Shown piece after piece: positions 11,561 to 25,400 of a stretch of DNA of 64,000 bases. The notes below the pieces were generated by a model. It worked only from the letters and a program-made list of their open reading frames with translations, made no database searches and was not told the DNA's origin. Every line of letters begins with the position of its first letter. The stretch's first letter is position 1. This stretch comes from Acanthornis magna. Taxonomy: Eukaryota > Chordata > Aves > Passeriformes > Acanthizidae. Position numbers and translations under genes: made by a program. The stretch is taken from contig JAWUZG010000135.1 of assembly GCA_036785705.1 (NCBI GenBank), positions 4,626,638 to 4,690,637 on the forward strand, given 5' to 3'.

Positions 11561-14420
11561 GATAAAGTCCATCCTGTTATTTTTATTTTGATAGCCTCCT
11601 AAGATACTTAGCAGTGCTTTTAGGAAAAAACCCTCCATTTATATGTAAATGTAATATATGTATAGATGTATATACTCCTACTCTTCTAAAGAAAAGGAAA
11701 GACTCAGTAGTGAAGCAGAAATTGGTGTTTTATTCTTAATGCAGAGATGATGTAGATATATTTAGGTTGATGTATGAAATTCTGTAATACTTTTCTTCTG
11801 AATACACAATTTTCTGCCCTCTTTATTTCACTGACTAGCATGACCACTCTACTATCTATAGTTTTGGATACAATTTATTGCGCTTTTGAACAAGAAGTGT
11901 TTGGTTTGTGAGAAAGCAGTGTGATGTGTGTTAAGAAAGTATTTTCATGTTAGATTCCAAGTCTCTTCTATGGGGAGAAATCATCATAATTGGTCTTCCA
12001 ACATCTCCATTAGACATCTTAAATAGTTTCCACATACTTGTGAAAGTTTCAATTACCTCACGTACTATTTGACAATTTTAGTCCAAGTAAGGGACACTGG
12101 CTGAATTTCTGTACCATGAGAAAAATGTGGTCTAGAAGGATTTCTTACTGAGAAAAAGGAATGCATCTTTAATTTTTTTTTTTAAGATACTGTGTATCTT
12201 GCATGATTTTTTTTTTTTTTTTAAGATATACAGTATCTTGGATGCTAGCCCCAAGCCAGACTCTTTATATTTGCAAATTTTAATTTAAGTCAGGGAAGAA
12301 AACTCTGGCAAAACATGAAAAGTTACTTTAATATAATTTATTTTTTGTTTTGGTGTGGTTTTTTGTTGTTTAGTTCTCATTATTTGAAGCCATTAGCTAA
12401 ATGACCATGTGGCTCCAGCTCTCAGTTTATGAGCTAGATGATGGATGCTGCAATTACTCTGAAATAAAGTGTTATTTTTTATAAGTTAAGAACTGGTTGT
12501 TTGTAAGTGAAAAAATGATTGCTGAGCATTAGGAACATGTAAATGGAACTGGAGGGAAGAGGAAGATCTACAGAAATTCAGAGAAGGACTTTTGAGGCTT
12601 TCTGAAAGAGCTTGTGGAAATGAGCCCACTGACAGTCCCATGCTCATTTCCTCCAGTGATCACTGGATCTACCTGGACATTTAAGGCAGCTTTTAGTCTT
12701 GTGTGAAAGATATGATTTGATTCTGGTTATTGTCTCAGTCCAGTAAACTTAGCTGAAGGAAAGCTTCTATGCAGGGGTGGATTTGGTGGTGTAAATCTAC
12801 TTTTAGTTCAGTTAAAGACCATGGTCTTCCCTTAACCTCATCAGAAGAATGAACAAATCTAGTTCACTTCCCCCTCAAATTTCTCTAGATTTCTTCTTGT
12901 GTTCAATGTGCAAACTGACATGAATACAGACTAATCAAGGAAAGCATTTTTAACAGACTCTCCAAGAAATACAGCATTCTGCGTAAGCACTTGTTTGCTG
13001 CCAATAGATCAAGACACAATAATGTAGACCACATACAAGGCTCTAGAATAATCTTAAAGAACATGAAGAAAATTACAACCCAGGTTGCCTCACAAAAGTA
13101 CAAGTTCATGACTAGTCCTACAGGACCATGTTAGAAATTGAATTATAATTTGTACCTACATAATTTGAATACTCAGTGTGGTTGCTGTCCAGTACTTAAT
13201 TAATTTTGTTTGTGTGGTTTTTTAAAAGAAAAACCCAGTGTGAGAATTTTATTATGGAGCATGACTTCAAGTTGAATGAGATGGCAGTAATTATCCTTGA
13301 GAGAAACTGGTTTCATTGTACATGGCAAACTTGTGAAACCCAAAGGACATACTCTGCCTTGCCTGGCTCCTGAAATCAGCAGAATTGTGTTAGTTCAGAT
13401 TGCAGATTGTTGTGGGGTTTTTCTACAGAAGATGTAACCTCCCACCTTGCTTTTGAGAAGGAAGTAGAATGGAGCATTATTTCTTCAAGAAAGCAGCATT
13501 CAGTTTAAACAATTTCTTGCAGCGATACCTTTGCCTACAGCTCCTTAGAGCTACATAAATCCACTGAGGAAAATAATAACAAGTGGCAAATGGGCTCTGA
13601 TGATAACAGGTTCATAACAGCAAAATTTCAAAGGAAGAGAAGGGGAGCAAGCAGGAGGAGCAGTAATAACAGGAAGATTTTTGCTCTGTTAACTTTTGCA
13701 TGGGCAAGAGATAGACTCAGGCCTCCTTCACGTGAAAGTGTGTGGTCACAGCTGCTGCCTTGAGTGCTAAGGTGAAAATACGGGTGGCATCCCTTGGCAT
13801 GTGCAGGCAGCTAAAGGTACTCCTGACCATGAAGGGAGCACAGAGGCTGCTGGCTGCTTGCTGGCAGGCCATGATGGGCTGTTTGTTTTCATACTCACAG
13901 TCTTGGGACACTGCTGCCAATGTCACAGCAGTTTCTTTTCATTTTAGGCTGCTGAAAGGGCTTACTTTGTGGATTTGCTGGTTAGATTGATATCCTAAAA
14001 TTGAAACCATATATAGTTATGTCACGTTAATATTTGGTTTGGTAATTTCTGTTTTGCTTTATACACTTCTGATTCAGCACAGGAATACTGCATTCAGCTA
14101 AAGGTTTGTTGATTCCCTAAGAGCCAAAAAATTAAAAACAAACTAGCTTCTTTTGAATATTGCTCTCTTGTGTTCTGAATAACTATTTTCAATCACTAAC
14201 TACTTATGGTAAGCCTCTGAAAATAGATGCATATAATGGAAGTCATGTTTTTTAAGGAAAAAGCAGATCAGTGATCCCTGTTACAGACTGTCCACAAAAT
14301 ATCAGGAACTAGTTTTGCTTCATATTGCTGTAAGTGGAGCAAGGCCTTGGCTTTAAAAAGAGATCAAATTGATACCTCGTTGAAAATATTGAGATGCTTT
14401 AAACCATTTATTTTGGATAA
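11561..14420. other. Unique AT-rich non-coding DNA
   Basis: I find no gene in this stretch. It holds one notable structure, a pair of T runs each followed by a related palindrome at 12173-12239. Short open frames at 12903-13109 and 13717-13990 have no recognisable motif. Confidence 0.55.
12173..12239. repeat. Paired poly-T plus palindromic 17-mers
   Basis: Runs of 11 and 16 T are each followed by a 17-base near-palindrome, aagatactgtgtatctt at 12184-12200 and aagatatacagtatctt at 12223-12239. The second is the reverse complement of the first except for one base. The block is therefore both a direct repeat (T run plus palindrome) and an inverted repeat able to form a 17-bp stem. The origin is unclear: local duplication, or remains of a small inverted-repeat element. 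Confidence 0.7.
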
Positions 14421-15785
14421 ATCACACAGAATCACAGAATATGCTGACTTGGAAGGAACACACGAGGATCATTGAGTCCAGCTCCTGGCTCTGCGCAGGA
14501 GACCCCAAGAGTCACCCCATGTGCCTGAAAGCATTGTCCAAATGCTTCTTGAACTCCGTTGGCCTTGTTGCTGTGACAGCTTCCCTGGGGAGCTGTTGCA
14601 GTGCCCAACCACCCTCTGGTGAAGATCCTTTCCCTGAAATTAAACTTAAACCTCCCCTGACACAACTTCAGGGCATTCCCTCAGGTCCTGTCACTGTCAC
14701 CACAGAGAAGAGATCAGTGCCTGCCCCTCCTCTTCCCCTCAGGAGGAAGCTGTAACTGCAGTGAGGTCTCCCCTCGGTCTCCTCCAGGCCGAACAGAGCA
14801 AGGCCTCAGCCACTCCGCACACAACTTCCTCTCTAGGCCCTTCACTATCTTCGTGGCCCTTCTTTGGGATGCTCTCTAATAACTTAATATCTTGTATCTC
14901 ATTCCCCAGTCTGTCCATACCTCCAGGACTTCCCCATCCCAGGTGCAGAATCTGGCACCTGGATTTCCTTTGTTGAACTCTGTACGGTTGGTGACTGCCC
15001 AGTCCTCACCACTGTCGAGGCCTCTCTGCAGGGCCTCTCTCAGCTCCTCCCAGCTTTGTATCATCTGTGAACTTGCTCTGTATCCCTTCCAGTCCTGCAT
15101 CCAAGTCATTTATGAAGATGCCGATGAGCACAGGGTCTGATGGACACTAGTGCCAGGTCCCTGTCTGGTGTCACCCCATTCTCTGTAACCTTTTGCACCC
15201 GACCCATGAGCCAGTTGCTCACCCATCTCATGGTGTGTTTATCCAGCTGTGTGCTGGACATTTTGTCCAGAAGGATCCTCTGAGAAATGGTATCCAAAGC
15301 TTTACTGAAATACAGAAAGGTTACATCAGCTGGCTTCCCCTGATCAACTCAGTGGGTTACTTTGTCATAGAAGCAAATCAGGTTTGATAAGCACGACTTT
15401 CCTCTCATGAAGCCGTGCTGGCTGTAACCAATGACTGTGTTGTCTTTCAGGTGTTTTTCAACACCTTCCAAAATAATCTCCATAACTTTGCGTGGCACTG
15501 AAGTGAGACTGATAGATCTGTGGCTTCCAGGGTCCTCCTTTCTCTTCTTGAAAACTGGGGCATTTGCCAGCTTCCAGTCAGCTGGACCTCTCCAGATTCC
15601 CAAGACCACTCAAAAATTATTGAGAGGTTTTGTGATGATATCAACTCTTGAGCTATCTTGCTCTTTGAGGATTCTTGGATGAATCCCATCAGGTTGAATA
15701 GATTTGTAGGGATCCAGCTGGAGCAGTAGAAAATTTGTCTGCTGGAGAACTTTGTCAATGGCAATAGCCCTAAAGCCATCTTGAC
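14421..15785 (-). mobile_element. CR1 LINE, 5'-truncated, 3' end intact
   Basis: On the minus strand the element ends at 14421 with ATTCTGTGATTCTGTG, the octamer tail that defines CR1 3' ends. Going 5' from there, the translation contains a series of CR1 ORF2 blocks. These are a 'PYKSIQPDG' block, a 'VFKKRKEDPG...LTSVPRKVMEIIL' region, 'QHGFMRGKSCLSNLICFYDKVTH', and 'MRWVSNWLMGRVQKV'. After them comes a 'REALQRGLD...FNKGN' block downstream of the polymerase core. An internal deletion appears to have removed part of the C-terminal coding region around 14900, since late ORF2 motifs follow sooner than in a full element. The 5' end is placed where CR1 similarity fades, and the true start could lie further up. 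CR1 normally inserts without a clear target duplication, and none is seen. Confidence 0.93.
14790..15785 (-). pseudogene. Decayed CR1 ORF2 reverse transcriptase remnant
   Basis: This is the coding part of the CR1 copy, broken into at least four minus-strand frames (15447-15779, 15349-15609, 15106-15297, 14876-15109) by frameshifts and stops. The pieces follow the order of the LINE reverse transcriptase domain: the conserved 'SIQPDG' entry, the VFKK...SLTSVP palm/fingers segment, then the QHGF and CLSNL blocks. A 'RWVSNWL' thumb-side block comes last. I do not find an intact YxDD-type (FADDTK) catalytic block; the corresponding place near 15050-15060 is mutated. No endonuclease or ORF1 part is present. 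The element cannot make an active enzyme. Confidence 0.85.
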
Positions 15786-15786
15786 C

Positions 15787-16266
15787 TCATGGAAAAAAAT
15801 CTTGCTGCCCTTCTTCCATCAGAATAACTTTGACCTCATTAATATTTTTACTTTGGCAGTCACAGCATGGTGGGGTTGTAACCCAACTTAGAGATGTTAG
15901 CTGCTGGACCTCAGAGGGAAATCCCTGATCCTCTGAGCCTTCTAGATTTGCTAGGAAAACTCCTTCTGGATAAATGTCTGTGTCATAGGGATTACAGAGC
16001 AAGTGTCGCTGAGCTTCACTGTGGATTCTGCCAGCATGCATGCAGCAGGACACCACAGTGATCTTTGTCACAGCTGCAGGGATTCTTGTCACAGCCACAA
16101 TAGCAATCCTTATGGCATCCAGTGCTTTTGTCACAGTGCTGCGAAATAATTGCAGCAGCTGCAGCCTCTGCCAGCTCTGTGAAGGCCAAGCCTGTATGTG
16201 GACAGGGAACACAAGCTTTGCCTCCTGCTGGTAACCCAGATGGAGGAAGAGGTCTAAAGTCATCAC
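15787..16266 (-). other. 159-codon open frame abutting the CR1 5' side, unrecognised
   Basis: This is the longest uninterrupted frame in the window and ends just two bases before the recognisable CR1 coding region on the same strand. The translation begins MMTLDLFLHLGYQQEA and includes a stretch with related short units (TVTKALDA, AVTRIPAA, AVTKITVV). Those units reflect three copies of a 'tgtcacag' DNA word around 16067-16140. I recognise no CR1 ORF2, endonuclease or cellular domain. It could be a diverged 5' part of the CR1, another repeat into which the CR1 inserted, or chance openness of GC-richer DNA. No start context or promoter supports expression. Confidence 0.3.
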
Positions 16267-19200
16267 CTGCTACATCGGTGTGTTGGTACTGAGACCCAGA
16301 TCAACCCCTTGGCATGAGAGAGGACAGCTCTGCCTCCATGGGCACTGTGAGTCTGACCTGTGAGGAGAGGTTTAGTGACCTAGAGATTCAGAACTTGTTA
16401 CTAGGGGATATGATAGCAGCATAATGGGCTTGAAGCATGGAAACAATGTGTCCTGCTACTTTGTTCCCTCATGTACTTATACTACTGTTCAATCTGAATC
16501 TTGCCCTACCTTACCTGTGGCATTACAGGAGCACCTTTGTGCTTCTTAATATTTCTATAACCTCTGTGCTTCATACTTCCCATCCTCCTTTTGGCTCTGG
16601 CTAGGTAAAGGCATATGAAGGGACAACTATTAGACTTCCTGATGTTATACAGGTACATTGTTTTCAAATCTGAATCCTGCTCTTAATTTATTTTAGTCTG
16701 GAGAAATCAAATAATGCGATATTGGGTAAAACATATTTATGAATGCGTGTGCCCGATGTTACGTGCCGTTTACAATTTGCATCTTTCCTGGTCCCACAAG
16801 ACTGATTATAAAGACCATTAAAAAGGCACTTGATGGTATGTTAAAATTTTAGGGCTTTAGGTCATGACATAAACTGTAAAAAGTATTACTGAGTACAAAA
16901 GGCAGTCCATTTCTAATGTCGTTGGTAGTAATTTCCTTTACTGACTCTGGTGTACTGTAAAACAAGTTTTACTAACCTCAGAAGTAAATGTCCTTAATGT
17001 GTGCCTGCTCTGGATAGTTTATAGGGGTTGTGCAGGTAAGTGTGTTTGCCTGGCAGTGTCCTGCTTTTACCTGCACTTCTCTCAGTACTGCAATAGTGTG
17101 CTGGAAACTGGAATATCAAAAAGTGTCTCTAGAGTATTAGCAGCTGTTGTGGGGCAGCCCCATTAGCCACAGATTTCACTGCCTGGAAATGAACAATAAA
17201 AAGCAATCCTCATGATAATGGTTGCTCCACCAGCTTCTTTATCTAACTGGAAAAGATCTTTCTGCTTGATTCTGAGCTAGTATTTCTTTATTTCTTTATC
17301 AAGAAAGATTCAAAGTACTTCTGTTTCCCCCTTGAAAGTGATTTAAAAAAAATAAATAGAATATAGCAAGGGGTGTATGTATATTACTGTAATTAGTATG
17401 GGGGAGTGAATCCATTTTTTTCCCTGTATATGTTAAAATCTTGATTTTGGGGGAATTCTTCTGATTCTTCTTCCAAAGGATATTTTTAGGCTGAACATCC
17501 TCTTTTGCCTTATGTGAGAGGCAGCCAATACTGCTGTGTTAGTGTGTGTTCAAACTGCTCTGAATTAATCCTGTGTTTCCTGGCAACAACTTCCCATTTC
17601 TTTCCTTATCTTTTCGCGGTGCTATGAGGATTTGATTTGAGGCACCATTAGTAGAATAGACATAACGATTGTATCAGTTGATTAGAGGCATCTAATGTAG
17701 TTTCTGGACATCAGTTACTGCTCAGTAATGGAAATAGTTCAAGGAAATACTTCATGAAGCTTACAGCTGACTAAGAAGCTGGAAATCTGTCATTTTGTTT
17801 ACAGGCACGTAGGCAATTCTTCCATGTCCTCATTGTAGTGTGAAAGGTCCCGGGTGGAAAGGTAGCTTGTCCTCTGGCTTAGGTTTGCCCCTTCTTTGGT
17901 GCAAGTTGCACAACTTCCAAGGTATAGTCACCCTTTGGGTCCTCTGTTGGCAATTACATTGTCCCAGGCTCAAACTGGGAATCTCCCTGCTCAGATTACA
18001 TTTGTCTTCCTTTCCCAGAGATGTGAGCTGGTTGCTGCTGCCATGACCGAAGCATAATATAGGACGGTAACTGGATCTGGGTGTCAGTGTGGGAAGTTCA
18101 GTACATGGTATTTTCTAACTTCTTCACAGCTGTACTAGGATTTTCCCCCCTTTTTGTTGGCTTTTTTTTTTAAATTTCATGCAGAGCTGTATTAATTACC
18201 AAGGTTTTTTATTATTATTATTTTTAAATTTGATGACGCTACTTTATTTTATTGCATCTATTTGACTCTTGTCAAAACCACTTATGAATAACAGCAACAT
18301 AATTTAGTAGAGGATATCAGCTCAGCTGCTCTATGAAAGCTTTATTTAAAGGGCTTCTCTTTACATGCAGTGAATATTTAATCATTGCCTTTATTTTCTG
18401 CTCTCATTTTCAATTCAGTTTTCAATTTAGAGGTTTTAATTATGTAAAAAAGACAAAGATATGCTCTTTTCTTCTCTCTGTTGAATTTTCCTAACACAGT
18501 CTAATTTGAATTGAAAACTGACTTTTACTGTATTCAAGTTGGTTTTAGGGTCCTTCCAGAGTTTCAGAATTTCTATTATATTAACATTTCTGAATCTAGA
18601 AAAGTGCTGGCTCAAACCTTGATGCTGTTAAATTCAATAGACCTTTTGCCAATAACATTCATAATGCTAGGTTTTGCACACTCAGTTTTAGGTAGGTTAG
18701 TAAGTTCACAATAATGCAGGATTTTTATTGCAAATGATGTCATATTAGTACTTGTGATTACTTAAGGCAGACTTTTTTAAGCCATGGTTAATTTATGGAT
18801 TACTAGCAAATAAAATGACTTGCTGTATCAATTTAGGAATTTCAAATTCTGTTAAATGCAGTGTAGGTTTGAAATGTATTTTTAATACCTGTCATCTCCT
18901 GTAAGTAATTGGTACAATGTATACATAACATTAGTAGTAAAAGGATACTTCAGAATTTTTCTAGTAACTATTTTAAGAGCTGTCTTTTCTCTCTTTTGTT
19001 TCATCTAAGGATCAAATTTTAGTTCCAACTATGATTTTACTGAAAACTCTGTAAGTTGTTAAATCAGTAGTATGTGTGGGTTTGGGGTTATTTTCAGAAG
19101 TTAGAAGATTAAGTTCCTCTAGAAGGAGATAAAATGTCTAAATTCACTTAACCTTTTGTTCTGCTGTATGCTAGATCCTAACATCATCAGGTTCACAGTG

Positions 19201-19439
19201 GCCTTTCATTCAGTTATGACCTAGTTCAATGTACAGGTAACAAATCAATAGCCTGAGATAGTAACATTTACTATCTAATTCCTACTACTTCAACAGTGGA
19301 ATTCCACAGTTATGTCAATTATGTTTTGGAAATATCACTGAACTTTGCTTATTTGAACCCATTAATGTGCTGAGACAAGGTTGGGTTTGCTTCAATAACA
19401 TTGCAGAATGCTTTGATGATTTCAATACCTTTGTCTTAC

Positions 19440-19468
19440 AAAAAAAGAAAAGAAAAGAAAAAAAAAAA
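19440..19468 (+). repeat. (AAAAG)n A-rich simple repeat
   Basis: A short run of AAAAG units that decays into pure A. There is no LINE or SINE body on either side, so this looks like a stand-alone simple repeat rather than a retroposon tail. Confidence 0.75.
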
Positions 19469-22400
19469 TTGTTCAAAGAGTTGTATGAAACAAGTGCCAT
19501 TGTACAGCCTGCAGCACACTCCTTGGTTCCTGGATTCTTGTTAAGTGCTGCTGTGGTCTGATGGGAGCAGTTCAGTTTCTATCGCACTGCTGCCATTAAG
19601 CCCTTGCTCTCAAGAAAGTTTTCTCCCACACATAAGTGTGCAGCCTTGAGTGAATAAAGTCCCAAAGAATTGGGGTGGCACCTCTACAGCCAAATTAATT
19701 TATTTTTACCTGCTCTGGCAAGGTTGCTCTAGCAAGGTTTAACATGGTGAATACTACGTCTCATAACTGGGCTGTGTGAAAAGTAACATTCCCATCTGTT
19801 TGACTACAGCTTGAACTTTGGAAGATGGACAGTGGTCTTGTCACATGTACGCTTTTCTTCTTCCATGGACTCTAGTGTGATTTTGTCTAGCCCTTTGTGT
19901 TAATTTATACTACACTACTCTCCCTGTTCCTGTATGTAGGTGGGAAGCCATGACTTCATGCTACCTTCACATCCAAGGGACTAATGAAACAGAACACTGC
20001 TTACTATTTTCCTGGCATAAAGGGAAAGCCTAGAATGAGCAGAAATCATAATTTAACTTGTATTAAGTTTCTACATGCATTTTTCATCACCTGAAAAAAA
20101 TTGTCTTCGCAAACTAACTTTTTAATGAGAAAGCTTCTAGTGTTGCTGGTAGCAATGATTAAGTATCTAACTACCTATAGCACTTCTTGTTAGTTCATTA
20201 AAAGACTAGCCTTCCTAATTACATTTGCATGTCTCTCCATAATTTGTACAGACCTCAATAATTAAATGGGTGATAATCCGTCAGCAGAATTGCAAAAGAC
20301 CTTGATCCTTACATACGCAAACCCTCGGGCAGTATTTACAGTTTTCTAATAGTGTGTTGCCTTTCTTACTTGATTTTTAACTGAATAGAAGACACTGTTG
20401 ATGATATTAGCTTCACAAATAGTCTGTTGTGCAATGGATGAAGACACTTTGGGATGGATATAGGCAATCTGTCCCCTTGCTCCCTAGTCATTGCAAAGAC
20501 AGATCTCATTTCTGGTTTAGTTATTTGAAACTGTCTGTGTCTTTATTTCACTGATAAGTCATTTTAAAAGCTGGAGTGAATGTTATTTTTTTACTCTTTG
20601 AAGGCCTGATCTCTTTGTGATGCTTGGATGGCCAAAAGATGGTGACTTAAACACAAATTAGGTACCTGCAGCACAATTTCTAATGGTGCAGAGGTGAAGC
20701 TGGGGAATTGGTGCTCACCCTCTGAAGGTCAGAGCACAGATTGACTTGCATGACTGGAGATACTCAGCACTTATAGTGCTTATATTCATCTGTTTTCTCT
20801 TTTATTTGTTCTTCTCTTCAGGCAGCTAAAAAACTAAGCCATTCTAATTCAATTTCTTCTTAAAAAAATTTTATAATCTGGTCTTCAGCTTTAGTGTAAT
20901 TTTACCTCTTCTTTCATACTTACGTGAGTTAAATGCTTTATGTCTCTGTTTCATGTGGGAAATGCCTCCAAGGGCATCCACTTACATATAGCAATTTTGG
21001 TGCATCACCTCCGAATAATTCAGAGAAAACTTATCCATCATTAGATGAAATTTTGCACTCTTATCAGTGCAGTGCCCACTTTCTGATCATCTGAAAAGCT
21101 TTCAGACTCACCCATGAGTTATACAGCCATCACTGCCCATTTTCTAGCTGAATCCCTGTGTCTACACATGCTCCTGGCTCACCAGCTCTGCTCTTAGTCT
21201 CCCCCCAGAGCAGCACAGGGTGATTATATTTCTAACTCATTTGGCTTATCACATTTAAGACTCTAATTGAAGAGCAAGGTCTCCGCTTTACCACTGCATC
21301 ATTATCTTCTGAAATATTTTTAAAATGTGCCATTTTAGCCCTATGTTATATGTTCTGTCCTCAGAACAAGGCAGCAAAACTGGAACAGGGAGAAAGGAAA
21401 ATGCCTGCTGTGTTTCGAGTTAGTGTTCCTACTGGGACATATCTTTGAGGCAGGGCCATGTGGAGGTAGAGCAAATGGTGCAGGAAGGCACTTTGCTGAG
21501 TTGGAATGAAATATCACAAGCTGAAACAGTAGTTTCTGACCACCTGCCTGGACAAAGTGATTTCATCTGGGCTGCTATTGGAATTGTCCTTGTGTTGTTT
21601 GGCAACTCTTTGCAGCATCCTCTTTATATTATTTCAGTTTGTGCAGATGTTGTGAATAAAAAGAAACTAAGAGAAAATGAGGAGTATCTTCTCTTCCAGA
21701 AAAGCTTGTTACCTATGGCAAAATCCTCCAAATCATTACTCTTTTACAAAGGGGCAGTCATATGTTGTAAATAATGAACAGTAATGATAAAACATCTGAG
21801 AAGACTTAGATAAGAACATGTATTGAAAAAATACAATTATTATGGTCTGAGAGTTTTCGCAGTGGGCAAAACCATGTACTTTATAATTTCTACGATTTAA
21901 TTTTTTAATCGCATTTCTTTCAAAGTTAATTTATTCTGATGAAGTGGGATATCTGCTGATTATTTAACATATCCATCTATTTTGTGAGCTTTAGTGTTGC
22001 CCTGAGTTTCATGTTAATTATATAGGACCATCACTATATTTAAAAACCAGTCTTCATTAAAAAAACTAAATCGTTAATATATCAGCTGTTAGCTGTACTT
22101 AACAGAGGTCTTCTGCATCTCTCACAGGCTTTATGAATTCTTAGGCTGGCAGTCCTTTCTGCTATTTATGTGTACTGAAGCAACCATATAATTTATCTGG
22201 TTTGGAGCTCCTTTCTTCCAGCATATTCAGAGCTTACCGGTATCACTAATAGGAAAACAGAAAGAGATTCATCCCTTAATTCCTAAACATCTTGATAAAT
22301 GAGCAACAGAACCTGCCAACTAGCTAATATAACATGGTATACAGACTGTGATATTAGGTATAAGAGGTTGATTTGGCCGGAATTTTGAGTATGTCACGTG

Positions 22401-25400
22401 ACTTGTAAAGAGATGAAAATAAAAGATATAAAATACATAGCCTGCCTCAGTATTTTCCCCAGCACTCACATGGAAGTGACAACAGAGCTCCTGCTCTTCA
22501 CTTCAGGTGTTTTATAAACTTGCCTACCTTCTTGACTGCCACCAGTTGAAATGCTGGTGTGAGGAATTAGGATTGGATGCCTGGGTGATGAGAAAATGAA
22601 AAGGATTGCTCTTCAAATGATTCTGAGGGGATACGCAATAGAGCAGAACCCTTTTTGAAGGATTGGTTCAAAGGAAAACATAGGCTCAAAATAATGAGCT
22701 TTTAAAAACCTGTCTTACTGCTTGTGGTTCCTCACTGTGCTTCAGATATAATTCATATCAAGGTTTTAGGATTTATCATTACCTAGACTACCCTGACCTC
22801 CATCAGTGCCCCGCCTACAAATACAGATAGTCTTTGTATAAAATGCCTTCATACCCTCAAAGTTCTAGAAATTTCAGTAACATTAAATAAATAATATTAA
22901 AGGCAAAAATTTCTGGCATTACCTAAAATTTTCCCCAATTACTATGAAGAGGAAGAAACTTGTATTTTGGCTTCCTTAATGCAGTAAGTGTTGGTTAAGT
23001 TGGATTTAGCTACTTGACTGTGTCATGATAGATAAAGATTAGAACTGTATAAATAAAATACTAGGCACATGGTTAATATTTTTCTAACTAGAAGGCACAG
23101 CTAAAAAGTTTGGGTTTGTACATGAAACCAACTTAAATAGTCCTGAGTTTTGAAAATGCACCCATTTTCAGTTTTTTTTCTTCTTCTCCTTATTTGGTGA
23201 GGCTTCCTTTATTTTTCCAGGGATCAGCTGAGTAACACTGGTGCAATATTCTTCCCTGGCACTGGTGTCCCTTGTTCAGTGACACTGTGTGTCCCATGTG
23301 GTCATTCTCTCCAAGGGCGTTATTGTAACAGTATATTAGAATTTTTTTCCTTCCTAAAATTAGTCTAAGGCATTTCAAATACTTGGTCTTAAGGGCACAG
23401 CTGATTCATGTGGGAGCTTTTCAAGGGAAAAATGGTAGTAATGTGCCCAAACTCTGTTTTCCTGATGTGGGGAAAGGGCACTGAAAGTATTCTATGCCTT
23501 TGAAAATGCTTTTTCTTTTGGTCCCAAATTTACTTTGGTTTTTATTGCTTAAATATTGCCCACGAAATATTAGCCAGTTGTAGCGCTTGATTGAATTATG
23601 AGTAAGATGAGCTAAAAAACATTGTTCTTCCATGTTTCTTTGTGTCATTCAATAGCTCTGATCTGACTTCTGAAATATATTTACACATTTTTCTTGGAGT
23701 TTCATGACATCATCACATCTGTAGATTTAGGGGTCTGATGCAAATGATGATCTGATTCTGTTAAAATGATCAGTCTGCCAAAACATGAACAACATTTTGT
23801 ATTCTCTCCATCTCTTACATGACTGAATAGATTCCAGTATTTTATGTTATGGACTTTGTTTTGAATCACTCTCTTTTGTTGCATGCATGAAGTTTTTTGA
23901 AACTTTCTTCTGATATATCAGTATTGGCAACAGCTGGTCCTCCCTTCCTTAAGCACCCAACACTTTTCACAAACTTTTTGACTCTTAAAAGAGTACTGCT
24001 TGTGGGTTTTGTAATCATTTTAGCATCATGGTTTTTTTAGTTAAATGCCCACACAAATAGAAATTAAAGGAATCTTGGTATGATATAAAGTTATTTGGAT
24101 TAATTAATCCCTATCAAAACTTCATTGAGCTATTTACATGTGTATTATAGGTCAATATAGACCTCCATTTTAATTCATGTCTTTATGTAAAAACTTCTTT
24201 ACAGCCTGGATATTTGCTTCCATGTGCTTTGCCTGTGAGCTCCAATAAGTATGACTCAGAGATGTTGCTTGGACTTTCATTTTTATTTTAAGCATAAAGA
24301 CTATTGTAGTTCCAACAGATTATTATTTAAAAGTTGGTTTAAAAATACTAAACAGATAAACATTTAAGAAAACTCCTTTACCATGCAGCCAAATATTTCA
24401 TAAAGTATGTATAGTTTTTACTTCTACTCCTGCAGAGAATGTAAGAAATCATCCTATTTTGGTACCAGTATAATGTGTCAGAATAGTTGTGCTTTGTGGT
24501 CTAATCAAAAATATTAGCTGAAATGGGGAGGATGAGGGTCTTAATGGATTGCTATATGGACCGAAGAGATTTTTTTGTTCTTTAGTATAAAAGGAATCAT
24601 CCAGTGATTCCGTTGAAAATATTTAGTTTGAACACTGATATTGAAATATTGCACTGAAAGATAAACAGATGACTTCAGAATGATGGTAGCAAATGCAATT
24701 ATGCTTCAACCCACAATAATCTTAAGTGAGATATTTTATTAAATGTTAATAACTTTGGAGACTAGACTGGCTTCTTCTTAGGTCTTTCAAATAAGAGTTG
24801 TTCTGTGCAACAAGATGCCTGCAATATAAAGGTGGAATGTGTACCAAGGGGTGATTCTGAGGGCTTAAAACCATTTGAGATTTATTAGTTTTCTGGAGTT
24901 GGGTTAACAAGGTTCCGTGAATAGGCACAAGGCCTGGAGAGTGGGATTAGGAAGGTTTCCAGAGGCTCTGAACTCATGTCAAGCAAACCTGTCATGCCAA
25001 GCAGCTAAGTCAACTGAATAGGGAAACGTCTTGGAAGTGCTTTATCAATGCATAATGTTTGTAAATTTTATTCAATTAATTTACAGCTGCAGGGCTCATG
25101 AGGCTGAGATTAAAGTTTTGTAAAGTTTTGATAAGGAAGCAGCCAAAACCAAACAAAAACATTTGATTAGCTTTGGATGTTTTTTTAACAAGTTGGCAGG
25201 GGAACAAAATTGCAAGCAAGTATTTCAGAGGAAGGTGTACCTAGTCTTGGGAGCTACTGTAGTCGGCTGGATTGGTAGCAGAATGCCTGCCAGGATCCTG
25301 CATGAAGTGCCTGCAGGTATGCTTGACATTTGCTTCCCCCTCTGCCAACAGGTGCCTCGAGGAAAAGCCATGTCCCAGAGAAAAGCCTCTGGAATTTAGT

